Shown here in pieces: positions 8,824-17,569 of a stretch of DNA of 64,000 nucleotides (the first letter of the stretch is position 1; every line of letters begins with the position of its first letter). The position numbers and the translations under genes were made by a program. Source of the DNA: an uncultured Lachnospiraceae bacterium (GTDB lineage Bacteria > Bacillota > Clostridia > Lachnospirales > Lachnospiraceae); the NCBI GenBank assembly GCA_900315055.1, contig OMXP01000003.1:1-64000 (forward strand), read 5' to 3'. The notes beneath the pieces were generated by a model. It searched no databases. It saw only the letters and a program-made list of their open reading frames with translations, and was not told the origin of the DNA.

Positions 8824-10704
8824 TTGAATGTAAAGCACAGCTATTACCTTGCAGATGATCCGCTGCCGGCAGGACCGGAGCGGGTGGTAAAGCCCCTTCC
8901 CTGGCGGCACATCTTTGACCTGGAGACCCTGACGAAGGCGCAGAGCAGCGATCTGCAGGACGGGATCGAGCTTGCCTTTTACAAGAAGGAAATCTGCGCA
9001 AAGTTTCCGAAGGAGAAGGTCAAATGCAGTCTCACCTACGTGCCCTTCAAGATCGGACAGTCGATCGGCCTTCCCCTGTTTCACTGCACCGGCTGTAAGA
9101 AAGAGGAGCAGGCCATCTACTGCGCGGCGCTTCTTTGCGCCGTTGAAAAGCAGCACGGAGGACTCAAACTTGTGGAGTCCAACGCGGATCTTCGGGCGCG
9201 GCTCCTTGGTGAGATGGAACAGAGGGAGAGACAGCACGACGAGGAGCTTCGCCGGGAGTATATCGACGATCCGATGGATGTCATGATGTACTTCCCGGAT
9301 CACGGAAAGTACCGAACCGATGTGCTGACCTTCGGAAAGGGCAGCACGGGACGGGAGGAGAGCACGGATCCATCAAAGCTCTCACCCTATGTCTTCCTCG
9401 ATTTTCGAAAGGCCTTTCAGGACTATTCGACGAGCGTTGTGGAGAGCGTGAAGGCAACGGAGCTCTCGAATGAGCATCTGCCCGCAAAGGAGGACAAAAC
9501 CGCAAGAAACGAGGACGAGGGGATCGACACCGTCATCTACGTGGACAATGACGGTGCCTGTGTGATGGAATTCACGGTCGTGGTCGAGGACGCAAAAAGG
9601 CGGGTCACGGTTTCCGGCATCCTCTCCGGAACGAAGGTAAAAAAGCTCACCGAGAAGAGACAGACGTTCGATCCTCTGGCGACGGGAAAGACGAAGAAAT
9701 TCACGGGGACGGCGCAGGTGACGGACCTTACGCAGAAGAAGTTTCTCGACTGCTATGCGGCTTTTGCGCTCTCCGCCCTGTGTGAGTCCACCCTTGAGGA
9801 GCAGGAGACGATTCCGAAGGACCCGAGGCTCTCGTTTGTCCTGAACGGCCTCTCCCGTTTCGATCAGGAGCCGGAAAAGCCGGCGGGGGAAGACGGAAAG
9901 CAGATCACCCTCGCCCCGCGTCTTGTCAACTGGATTTCCGGGACGCTCCTCCTGTCCTTTGAAGTCGGGTACAGGGGCGTAAAGCTGCAGGATGTCAGCG
10001 ACATCACCGCGCTTCTTGACGCGCTGGGACAAAGAGGCGTCTACCGGGAAGGAAGATCGTCCTACGATTTTGAAAAATCCGGCCTTACAAAGGAAGCAGC
10101 CCGCTCCGTTCGCTGCCTTCGACGCCTTCAGGCAGCGGGAAGCTATGCCCTGCGCCAGTATGTCTCCCATATGCCGGAATCCTTCGAGGGGCTCGAGCGG
10201 GACAACCTCTATCAGCTCGAGCTGCCCATCGTCCTTACCGGTCCGGCACTCGACTACTTCTATGACAGCTTTGAGGGAACAAAGGTCCGGGGTCTGGAGC
10301 TGATGGAGGGCGGTAACTGGGACTGGACCATCGGCGGCACGTGCCCGGCGCTTACCGTTCAGATCGACCGCTTTGAGGACTGCAGCCGCCGCTTTGCCGG
10401 CGCCTTTGTTCACGGCAGTACGATGGATTTTTACCACGGCACGGAGGATCTCTATGTCCTTGAGGAGCGGATGCTTACCCGGGTGCCGAAGGAAGCGCAG
10501 AATGTCTTCCGGATCTTCCTCGCGCTTGCAGAAAGCAGCCGGAATCCGAAGGATCCGAACACCTTCGGCATCGTCATTCCGCCGGACCATCTGGAGATGT
10601 TTTATCAGACGATCGTTCCGAAGATGCAGGCGTGCCCGGCACTTGCCGTGGAGGATCACTGCGGCCGGGAAGTGGCCTGGTACCTTGGAAAGGCGAAAAA
10701 ATGA
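8824..10704 (+). CDS. SNF2-helicase-associated-domain-like protein lacking the helicase
   Basis: The 626-residue protein starts at TTG 8824 (GGAGG at 8811-8815). Near residues 86-109 is a Cys pattern (HCTGCKKEEQAIYCAALLC) like a degraded SWIM zinc finger. From about residue 330 the layout resembles the region that precedes the ATPase in bacterial SNF2 helicases (LLLSFEVGYRGVKLQDVSD; later ELPIVLTGPALDYFYD). The ATPase and helicase C domains that should follow are absent: translation stops at 10704 and the next gene is a methyltransferase. The assignment rests on remembered family patterns and could be wrong. It may be a stand-alone nucleic-acid-binding accessory protein. Confidence 0.5.
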   Translation: MNVKHSYYLADDPLPAGPERVVKPLPWRHIFDLETLTKAQSSDLQDGIELAFYKKEICAKFPKEKVKCSLTYVPFKIGQSIGLPLFHCTGCKKEEQAIYCAALLCAVEKQHGGLKLVESNADLRARLLGEMEQRERQHDEELRREYIDDPMDVMMYFPDHGKYRTDVLTFGKGSTGREESTDPSKLSPYVFLDFRKAFQDYSTSVVESVKATELSNEHLPAKEDKTARNEDEGIDTVIYVDNDGACVMEFTVVVEDAKRRVTVSGILSGTKVKKLTEKRQTFDPLATGKTKKFTGTAQVTDLTQKKFLDCYAAFALSALCESTLEEQETIPKDPRLSFVLNGLSRFDQEPEKPAGEDGKQITLAPRLVNWISGTLLLSFEVGYRGVKLQDVSDITALLDALGQRGVYREGRSSYDFEKSGLTKEAARSVRCLRRLQAAGSYALRQYVSHMPESFEGLERDNLYQLELPIVLTGPALDYFYDSFEGTKVRGLELMEGGNWDWTIGGTCPALTVQIDRFEDCSRRFAGAFVHGSTMDFYHGTEDLYVLEERMLTRVPKEAQNVFRIFLALAESSRNPKDPNTFGIVIPPDHLEMFYQTIVPKMQACPALAVEDHCGREVAWYLGKAKK

Positions 10705-11303
10705 GCGACACGATCTCCTACTATGACGGACATGCAGAGGTGTTTTCAGAAGACACCGGGGACGTGGACTTCTCCCCGGTGCAGGGGATCTTTCTCTCGT
10801 ACGTAAAGCCGGGCGGCAGGATCCTGGACTTCGGGTGCGGCGCGGGGAGAGATTCCGCGGCCTTCCTGAAAAAGGGCTATCAGGTGGACGCGATCGACGG
10901 ATCAAAAGAGCTGTGCCGCATTGCAGGGCAGCGCACGGGCCTTCCGGTCCGGCAGATGCTTTTTTCGGAATTTTCCGCAGAGGATACCTATGACGGGATC
11001 TTTGCCTGCGCAAGCCTTCTGCACGTGAAGAAGGCGGAACTTCCGAACCTCTTCCATCACCTGGAAAAGGCCCTGAAGGCGGACGGCGCCCTCTATGCCT
11101 CGTTCAAGTACGGCACCTTTGAGGGAGAGCGGGACGGGAGGTACTTTACGGACCTTGTCGAGGGGGAGTTCACCGCCATACTCGCGACCTGCCCCATGCT
11201 CACCCTGAAGAAGCTCTGGATCACCGACGATGTGCGGCAGGATCGGCAGCAGAAATGGCTCAATGCGATCGCGGTGAAGCGGGAAGACGTCAGTCATCCA
11301 TGA
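10701..11303 (+). CDS. Class I SAM-dependent methyltransferase
   Basis: This 200-residue Rossmann methyltransferase has motif I ILDFGCGAGRDS near residue 42, an acidic strand-2 end (VDAIDGS) and a YDGIFACASLLHV motif IV-like segment. The ATG overlaps the previous stop codon (ATGA), so it is translationally coupled to the SNF2-associated-like protein. Its substrate is unknown; the size and motifs fit the TehB/UbiE-like small-molecule or protein methyltransferases rather than DNA methylases, since there is no NPPY or PCQ motif. The in-frame codon at 10632 is unlikely because it lies deep inside the upstream gene. Confidence 0.88.
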   Translation: MSDTISYYDGHAEVFSEDTGDVDFSPVQGIFLSYVKPGGRILDFGCGAGRDSAAFLKKGYQVDAIDGSKELCRIAGQRTGLPVRQMLFSEFSAEDTYDGIFACASLLHVKKAELPNLFHHLEKALKADGALYASFKYGTFEGERDGRYFTDLVEGEFTAILATCPMLTLKKLWITDDVRQDRQQKWLNAIAVKREDVSHP

Positions 11304-11340
11304 TTTTACCCTGAATTTACAAATATAAATCAAGAGTTGA

Positions 11341-11369
11341 TTGACAAAACATTCCAGAATTGCTAGAGT
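11341..11369 (+). promoter_or_regulatory. Consensus promoter without a downstream ORF
   Basis: TTGACA at 11341-11346, a 17-base spacer and TAGAGT at 11364-11369. Transcription would begin near 11376 and meet the terminator at 11421-11448, with no reading frame between. Confidence 0.7.
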
Positions 11370-11375
11370 GTATGT

Positions 11376-11448
11376 AACACTTAACAAGTGATCCGGCAAA
11401 AAATGGCGTACAGCGAAAAAGGCACAGACAAAACTGTCTGTGCCTTTT
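11376..11448 (+). ncRNA. Candidate small RNA of about 73 nt
   Basis: A near-consensus promoter is followed by about 45 nt of unstructured or lightly structured sequence (a small CACTT-AAC-AAGTG hairpin) and then a strong 10-bp terminator hairpin with TTTT. There is no start codon with a ribosome site. This is the layout of a short intergenic sRNA. No known family was recognised. Confidence 0.45.
11416..11448. terminator. Bidirectional terminator
   Basis: A perfect 10-bp stem (11421-11430 with 11435-11444) is flanked by AAAAA on the left and TTTT on the right, so it can serve both plus-strand transcripts and pepF on the minus strand. Confidence 0.85.
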
Positions 11449-11483
11449 CCAATGGCTTTTATTCTGAATGATCTGCCTCAGGT

Positions 11484-13280
11484 CTACTGCTTTTCCATTT
11501 CCGCAACGACCTTCTCGGCCTCGTCCAGGATCTTCTCGAACTTGTTCAGCGCGGCATCGATGGGCTCCGGGGAGGAGAGATCAACGCCGGCGTGCTTCAG
11601 CTCTTCCAGGGCATAGTCGGAGCCGCCCATGGAGAGGAACTCGATGTAGGGCTTCACGGCCCTGTCCCCGTCCTTCAGGATCCGCTCCGAGATGTCGACC
11701 GCCGCGGAGTAGTCCGTCGCGTACTTGTAGACGTAGAACGGGCGGTAGAAGTGCGGGATGCGTGCCCACTCGGATTTCACCTCGTCATCGATCACAAGAT
11801 CCGGCCCGAAGTAGTCGCGGATCAGGTCCCCGTAGATCTCGTTCAGCGCCGCCACGGTCAGGGCGCCGCCCGATTCTGCGAGGGCATGGGCCTTCTGCTC
11901 GAATTCCGCAAACATGGTCTGGCGGTAGACGGTTGCCTTGAAGCCCTCGAGGTACTGGTTTAACAGGAACAGCTTCTCCTCCGGCTTTTCGGCCTTCGAG
12001 AGCAGGTATTCGACGAGGAGATTCTCATTGACGGTCGATGCCACCTCGGCGACAAAGAGCGTGTAGTCCGCGTACTGCGCGGGCTGGGTGTGCTTCGAGT
12101 ACCAGGTCTGCATGGAGTGGCCCATCTCGTGGGCGATCGTGGAGACGGACTCATAGTCTCCGGTGTAGTTCATGCAGATGTAGGGCTTGGAATCATAGGT
12201 GCCGGACGAATAGGCGCCGCCGGCCTTGCCCTGGTTCGGATAGACATCGATCCAGCCCTCATGGAAGGCATTCCTCACGGTGTCCGTGTAGTCCTTCCCG
12301 AGGGGTGCGAGGGCCTTCAGCACGAGATCCTGCGCCTCTTCATAGGTCCAGCTGCTGTCCGCCTTCTTCGTGAGCGGAACATAGACGTCGTAGTAGTGGA
12401 GCTCGTCGACCTTCAGGATCTTCTTTCGAAGCGCGACGTACCGGTACATCGCCGGCATGTGCTTCCGTACCATCGAGACGAGGTTGTCGTACACCGACAC
12501 CGGGATGTGCTCTCCTGCCATCGAGGCCTCGCGGGAGGATGCGTAGTGGCGGACGGCGGCCTCGGTTGTTGCGGCCTTCACGGCACCGGCATAGGTTGCG
12601 GCAAAGGTGTTGATGTGGCCGACATATCCGCCGTAAAAGGAGAAGAAGGCGTTCTTTCGAAGCGTCCGGTCACTGCTCTGCTGCAGGAGAATGAAGTTGC
12701 TGCCGGTGACCTCGTGGGATTCTCCCTTCGAATCCAGGGCCGGGGCGAACTTCAGGTCCGCGTCCATCAGCGCATCCGCCGCGTTCTTCGGCGCGCCGAA
12801 CACCTCGGAGAAGGAGGCAAGGAGCTGCTCCTCCTTCCCGGACAGGACATGGGGCTTCTGATCGATGAGCTGCTGCATGACGAACCGGTAGGGGGCAAGT
12901 TCCTCCGATGCCGTGATCTCTTTCAGCCCGTCCTCCGGAAGAGAGAGGATTTCGGGGTCCGCAAAGGCAAGCGCCGAGGCGCACTTCGTGTAGAGCATCG
13001 CGGCCTTTGCCACCAGCATCTGCCCCTGGGGATCCGCGGTATCCTCCGACTGGCGGAGGAACGCGTAGGTGTATACGTTGTTGAGATCACGCATGAGCTG
13101 TGTCTCGACATCGAGGAAGGCGCGGATGGTCTTTGCATCTTTGAGGGTTCCCTCAAAGGCCGCGGCCTTCTTTGTCTCCTCCTCGATCACGGGGAATTCC
13201 TTCTCCCATGCGGAATCGTCATCGTACAGGCTTGTCAGGTCCCACTCATAGGCGGGATCCATTTCTTTTCTGGTTTTCAT
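11484..13280 (-). CDS. pepF: Oligoendopeptidase F (M3 family)
   Basis: This 598-residue cytoplasmic zinc metallopeptidase degrades short peptides. The zinc motif is IAHEMGHSMQTW, with the third ligand expected in the VAEVASTVNENLL helix. The N-terminal YEWDLTSLYDDDSAWEKE is typical of PepF. Length is normal. It begins immediately after the stop codon of the membrane protein gene (TAA-ATG), and the AAGGAGG ribosome site lies inside that gene's last codons, so the two are coupled. Confidence 0.95.
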   Translation of the reverse strand: MKTRKEMDPAYEWDLTSLYDDDSAWEKEFPVIEEETKKAAAFEGTLKDAKTIRAFLDVETQLMRDLNNVYTYAFLRQSEDTADPQGQMLVAKAAMLYTKCASALAFADPEILSLPEDGLKEITASEELAPYRFVMQQLIDQKPHVLSGKEEQLLASFSEVFGAPKNAADALMDADLKFAPALDSKGESHEVTGSNFILLQQSSDRTLRKNAFFSFYGGYVGHINTFAATYAGAVKAATTEAAVRHYASSREASMAGEHIPVSVYDNLVSMVRKHMPAMYRYVALRKKILKVDELHYYDVYVPLTKKADSSWTYEEAQDLVLKALAPLGKDYTDTVRNAFHEGWIDVYPNQGKAGGAYSSGTYDSKPYICMNYTGDYESVSTIAHEMGHSMQTWYSKHTQPAQYADYTLFVAEVASTVNENLLVEYLLSKAEKPEEKLFLLNQYLEGFKATVYRQTMFAEFEQKAHALAESGGALTVAALNEIYGDLIRDYFGPDLVIDDEVKSEWARIPHFYRPFYVYKYATDYSAAVDISERILKDGDRAVKPYIEFLSMGGSDYALEELKHAGVDLSSPEPIDAALNKFEKILDEAEKVVAEMEKQ

Positions 13281-13895
13281 TTAAACCTCCTTTTCATGGT
13301 TCGTATGGTCTTCCCGGGGCTCTTCCTTTTCCCAGGCTTCTTTGTTCTTCTCGGAATCGCCGACAAGGGCGTCCGGACACTTCTCCTTCAGCGTCTGCAG
13401 CTCGTCCTCTGTCAGCTCCCGGATTGCAAAGTGATCTCTTTTATCCGTAAGGTACAGGACGGTGACCGCCCTCCGGTCCTTTGTCCTTGCAACCGGTCTG
13501 ATCCAGGCGATCATCCGGTAGGAGAGCACCACGTAGGCCTCTTTGCTCTCCCCGTACGTACAGAAAGCCTTCTCCCCGAATCGAATACTGTCCGCCTCCC
13601 CGGTGAAGGGAAGGTCAGAGAGGTCATCCATCGCCTCATACCGCTCGAGGGCGAGGATATTGGAGAGGTCCGCGGCGTCTGTCGAGGCTCTGGAGAGCAG
13701 CAGGGTAAAGAGCACAAAGAGGATGAGGAGCCCACCCAGCATGAGAAGAAGCGGCGGTGTCCAGACAATCCAGAGGATCACAAACAGGATGAGAAGCGCC
13801 GTGACACAGGCCATGCGTTTCATCCACGGCGTCCGGTTCAGGCGCTGTTTTCGGTTTTCAAGCTCTTCTTTCATCATGATGGCATTGTACATCAT
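13281..13895 (-). CDS. Membrane protein of unknown function
   Basis: The 204-residue protein has two adjacent membrane helices near residues 28-65 (VTALLILFVILWIVW and LLLMLGGLLILFVLFTLL). A cytoplasmic C-terminal domain of about 130 residues follows, with a beta-rich core resembling a small PH-like (YcxB-type) fold, though I cannot be sure. The tail is very rich in Glu, Lys and His. It is the first gene of a two-gene unit with pepF. Confidence 0.75.
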   Translation of the reverse strand: MMYNAIMMKEELENRKQRLNRTPWMKRMACVTALLILFVILWIVWTPPLLLMLGGLLILFVLFTLLLSRASTDAADLSNILALERYEAMDDLSDLPFTGEADSIRFGEKAFCTYGESKEAYVVLSYRMIAWIRPVARTKDRRAVTVLYLTDKRDHFAIRELTEDELQTLKEKCPDALVGDSEKNKEAWEKEEPREDHTNHEKEV

Positions 13896-14003
13896 CTTTT
13901 CTGCCTTCAGATCTAAAAGTAGTGTGAAAAATCAGGGCGGTTTCCCTCCCCATTTCCCTCAAAATGGAAGATAATGGTCTTATCAGTCAGAAAGGCAATA
14001 CAG

Positions 14004-14840
14004 ATGGACAGTGCACGAATTCACAGAGTACAGGACGCATACGATCCGGCGCTTTGGGTCTTTCGGGAAAAGGCGGAGACAAAGCTGTATCACCGCGACG
14101 AGCCGCAGCCCGGGATTTTCATCGCGGAGAGCTTCAACGTCATCAGCCGTGCCCTCGATGCGGGGTATGAGGCGGAGACGTTTCTAGTCGAGGAGGAAAG
14201 ACTCGAGGAGGCAGCACCTCTCCTTTCCCGCGCGCCGGGAGCCGCAGTCTATGTCTGTCCGCACAGCGCCCTGCAGGAGATCACCGGGTATCCGATGATG
14301 CGGGGGTTCCTCTGTGCGATGAAGCGAAAGGCACTGCCTGCAGCCTCTGACATCTGCCGCGGGGCAGGAAGGATTGCCATACTTGAGGACGTGGAGAATC
14401 CGACGAACGTCGGGGCGATCTTCCGCTCGGCAGCCGCGATGTTTGTCGATGCTCTGCTTCTGACCGGCAGCTGCTCGGATCCCCTGTACCGGAGAGCGAT
14501 TCGCGTGAGCATGGGGTGCGTGTTTCAGATCCCCTGGACGGTGCTGCCAAAGGGAGCACTGCCGAAGGTCCTTGCAGAGCTCTCAAAGGAAGGAGTCCTC
14601 ACCTGTGCCCTGGCTCTCACGGACCATTCGGTCTCGATCGGGGATGGGAGGCTCAAAAACGCACAGCGCCTTGCCCTGGTCCTCGGCAATGAGGGGTACG
14701 GGCTGACAGAAGAGACCATCAAAGCGTGCGATCTTACGGTGAAGATTCCGATGGCGCACGGCGTGGATTCTCTGAACGTTGCCGCGGCAAGCGCCGTGGC
14801 GTTCTGGGAGACAAAGAAACGGGGAGGGGAAGATAAATGA
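14004..14840 (+). CDS. TrmH/SpoU-family RNA 2'-O-methyltransferase
   Basis: The 278-residue protein has an N-terminal substrate-binding part and a C-terminal SPOUT knot domain. The motifs are LEDVENPTNVGAIFRSAAA (motif 1), LALVLGNEGYGL (motif 2) and IPMAHGVDSLNVAAASAVAF (motif 3), the SAM-binding trefoil signature. It should methylate rRNA or tRNA ribose. ATG 14004 has AAAGG eight bases upstream; ATG 13974 would add ten residues and cannot be excluded. It starts an overlapping set of three genes. Confidence 0.9.
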   Translation: MDSARIHRVQDAYDPALWVFREKAETKLYHRDEPQPGIFIAESFNVISRALDAGYEAETFLVEEERLEEAAPLLSRAPGAAVYVCPHSALQEITGYPMMRGFLCAMKRKALPAASDICRGAGRIAILEDVENPTNVGAIFRSAAAMFVDALLLTGSCSDPLYRRAIRVSMGCVFQIPWTVLPKGALPKVLAELSKEGVLTCALALTDHSVSIGDGRLKNAQRLALVLGNEGYGLTEETIKACDLTVKIPMAHGVDSLNVAAASAVAFWETKKRGGEDK

Positions 14841-17569
14841 CAGCACAGGATCTGTCCGGCGCGTGGTCGGTCTTTTTGGAAGACGGGACGGTACAGGCGG
14901 TGTCTCTTCCCGGAACCCTTGATACCAATGGCATCGGAGAGCCGGATGAGGGACGGGATCTGGTATCCCCGGTGATCCGGGAGCGCCTCCGGCGCCGTCA
15001 TGTCTACACCGGAAAGGCGGGGTACCTGCGGCAGGTCCGGCTCTCCAAAGAGGTGCGGAATGCGGTGTTAAGCGGGGAGCGTCTTTTCCTGTATGTTGAG
15101 AAATCCAGGTTCCTTACCGTGAAGTGGAACGGGCGGGATCTGTCGCCCCTGACCCCGGGGAGTCTCTCGACTCCCTGGATCTTTGAACTGACAGATGTCG
15201 TGACCACGGGGGAGAAGGACGTGCAGTCCCTGTATGCGGTCTGCAACAACCGCTATCCCGAAGGGGCTTCTTCCGGGATTCTCGCATCGGGAGATGCGCG
15301 CCTGAACTGGAACGGCCTTGTGGGGAAGATCCTTCTTGTGACGCAAAAGCAGAACTTCATCGCCGGCGCCTGCGTCCTGACAGAGCCCACGGGATCTCTT
15401 ATCGTTCAGGTCCGCCTGGAGGTGAAAACAGCCTTCCACGGGATGGTGAAGGCGGAAAGCGATACCTTTACCCGCTCCTTTGAGGAGAGCCTTGACCTTG
15501 AAGCCGGGACACACGTCGTGACGTTCGATGTCCGGGAACAGGACCTTGCACCCGGCGTCTTGCGCTGGGATATCGGAGAGGGAAATCTTCAGACCCTCAC
15601 GGTGTCTGCGACCGGCTGTGAGGAGAAGTCCTTCTCCTTTGGCATCCGGACTCTCTGGAACGATAAGGACGGGCACTTTCTTCTGAACGGGCGGACGATC
15701 TTTCTGTTTGCCGACACCTTCCACGGCCTCTTCCCCCATACGGGGTATGAACCCTGTGACAAAAACACATGGAAAGAGATCCTCTCCCGGCTTCAGTCCT
15801 ACGGGATCAACTGCGTGCGCTTTGACTCCCACTGCCCGCCGGACGCGGCCTTTGATGCGGCGGACGAGCTGGGACTGATGCTCCTTGTGGAACTTACCCA
15901 GAAGGGGACAGGGCATGCCTTTGAGACAGAGGACGATGCCCTGTTCTGGACACAGCTGCGGCAGATCCTCCTCTTTGAGGGAGGACACCCATCCTTCTGT
16001 TTCCTGACGCTCGGCAGTCAGATCCGCTACACGAAGAAGGGACTTTCCCGCGCCGCGGAGATGCTCCAGAGCGCAAAGAGCGAGGTCCCGTCCTGTCTTT
16101 ACAGCACCGGATCCGACGTGTTCGGAGGGGCTCTGGGGCCCTCCCGGGTCGATGACTTTTTCCTCGCCTCCGGCTTTGACAAAGGGATGCTGCGCCTTTG
16201 CGGGCCCGGGATGACAGGCGCCCTGAACCGTGGCAGCGGAACCCCCGTGACCTATGATGAGGTTGTAAAGCGCATCCGCACCGAGTACGACGGCCCGGTG
16301 GTGACCTTCGAGGCGGGAGGCTATGCCATCCTGCCACAGAGGGGAGAGGCAAAGGACTATGAGAGCGACGTGGTCGATGCGGACGCGGAAGCCTTCGCGG
16401 AGCGGGAGAGCGATCGGCTCTCGGACCCCGCCGTTAGGGAGAACCTTCGCCTGTCCGGCGCTTCCATGGCGCTCTCCTGTCTTCGGGAGGAGACGATCTC
16501 CTGCCTTGCGACCGACAGCCTTGCCGGGATCTGCTATGCGGGACTTGTCGATGATCCGGAGGATGCATACAGCCTCTTCGGCATGCTGAATGCCCACTTT
16601 CAGCCAAAGGAGGGGGACTTTGCAAAGCCGGAGGTTTTCCGCACCTTCTGCCGCGAGGTGAGTCCTCTTCTGTTTCTTCCGGGGTCCACGTTCCTGGAGG
16701 GGACGAGTGTCCATCTGTATGCGGCAGTAGCCAATTTCGGCAGGACGGACATCCGGGATTCCTGGAAGATCGAGCTTGTCGAGATGACGCCGGACGGGAC
16801 GAAGAGGCAGGTGATCCGCGGACGTCATCAGCGCCTTCGCGCGATCGCCCTGGACGAGGCCGCGGAGGATTCGGGAAGCCTTGCCACCTGCCCTGCCGGG
16901 TGCGTGACAATGCTCGGGGATGCCCTTCTTGCCCTTCCGGTGACCGGAAAGGCGAGGATCTACTCCGTGGTTCTTACGATCGGATCCTTTGAAGTCTCCC
17001 GGAAGATCTTCCTGTATCCGAGGACACAGACGGCAACGGATGTCCTGATGACGGGGAGCGTTTCGCAGGCACTGCAGGCCCTGTCGATGGGAGCGAGGGT
17101 GCTCCTTGCTCCCCGGGCGGATCTGACGCACTTTGCAGACTCCATTCAGGTGACCTTCACCCCGGATTTCAGATCCTGCCGGACGCACCCGGATCAGGAC
17201 GGCTTCACAGCTTTGTATATCCACAACAGGAGCGCCGCCTTCTCGGACTTTCCGACCGATACGGTTCCGGGGGAGCAGTGGCGGGATCTCATGCAGGACG
17301 CAAGGGCCATGGGGGTTCCGAAGTCCTGGCAGGCAGGATCCCTTGTCGATGCGGCGGGGGCCTTCGATGATCCGAAGGCACGGAGCGTCCTTGTCGAGGC
17401 AAGGTGCGGTTCCGGGCGCCTCGTTCTTTGCAGTCTCGGGATTCTCGAGAAGCAGGAGAGCCCGGTGGTGCGGGCTTTCACGGAAAGCCTTCTGCACTTC
17501 CTGTCCTCGAAGGACTTTGCCCCGTCCCTTGCGATAACCGGGGATGAGCTGCAGCGCGTTGTGAGGTGA
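14837..17569 (+). CDS. Glycoside hydrolase family 2-like protein
   Basis: This 910-residue protein has no signal peptide. It shows an N-terminal jelly-roll sugar-binding domain (about 1-170), an Ig-like domain, a TIM-barrel (about 275-530) and C-terminal beta domains. The barrel has the family's RFDSHCPPDAAFDAADELG helix. At the usual acid/base site, where LGNE is expected, the sequence reads LTLGSQIRY, so the catalytic Glu appears replaced. A plausible nucleophile Glu remains in VVTFEAGGYA. The ATG overlaps the stop of the RNA methyltransferase gene. It is either an altered-mechanism hydrolase or a non-catalytic relative. Confidence 0.75.
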   Translation: MTAQDLSGAWSVFLEDGTVQAVSLPGTLDTNGIGEPDEGRDLVSPVIRERLRRRHVYTGKAGYLRQVRLSKEVRNAVLSGERLFLYVEKSRFLTVKWNGRDLSPLTPGSLSTPWIFELTDVVTTGEKDVQSLYAVCNNRYPEGASSGILASGDARLNWNGLVGKILLVTQKQNFIAGACVLTEPTGSLIVQVRLEVKTAFHGMVKAESDTFTRSFEESLDLEAGTHVVTFDVREQDLAPGVLRWDIGEGNLQTLTVSATGCEEKSFSFGIRTLWNDKDGHFLLNGRTIFLFADTFHGLFPHTGYEPCDKNTWKEILSRLQSYGINCVRFDSHCPPDAAFDAADELGLMLLVELTQKGTGHAFETEDDALFWTQLRQILLFEGGHPSFCFLTLGSQIRYTKKGLSRAAEMLQSAKSEVPSCLYSTGSDVFGGALGPSRVDDFFLASGFDKGMLRLCGPGMTGALNRGSGTPVTYDEVVKRIRTEYDGPVVTFEAGGYAILPQRGEAKDYESDVVDADAEAFAERESDRLSDPAVRENLRLSGASMALSCLREETISCLATDSLAGICYAGLVDDPEDAYSLFGMLNAHFQPKEGDFAKPEVFRTFCREVSPLLFLPGSTFLEGTSVHLYAAVANFGRTDIRDSWKIELVEMTPDGTKRQVIRGRHQRLRAIALDEAAEDSGSLATCPAGCVTMLGDALLALPVTGKARIYSVVLTIGSFEVSRKIFLYPRTQTATDVLMTGSVSQALQALSMGARVLLAPRADLTHFADSIQVTFTPDFRSCRTHPDQDGFTALYIHNRSAAFSDFPTDTVPGEQWRDLMQDARAMGVPKSWQAGSLVDAAGAFDDPKARSVLVEARCGSGRLVLCSLGILEKQESPVVRAFTESLLHFLSSKDFAPSLAITGDELQRVVR

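Noticed and set aside
12090-13916. 608-codon plus-strand ORF
   Set aside because: Lies opposite pepF and the membrane protein gene, both with clear family features; the translation is a shadow.
15068-17497. 809-codon minus-strand ORF
   Set aside because: Shadow of the GH2-like gene; no recognisable domain and no ribosome site.
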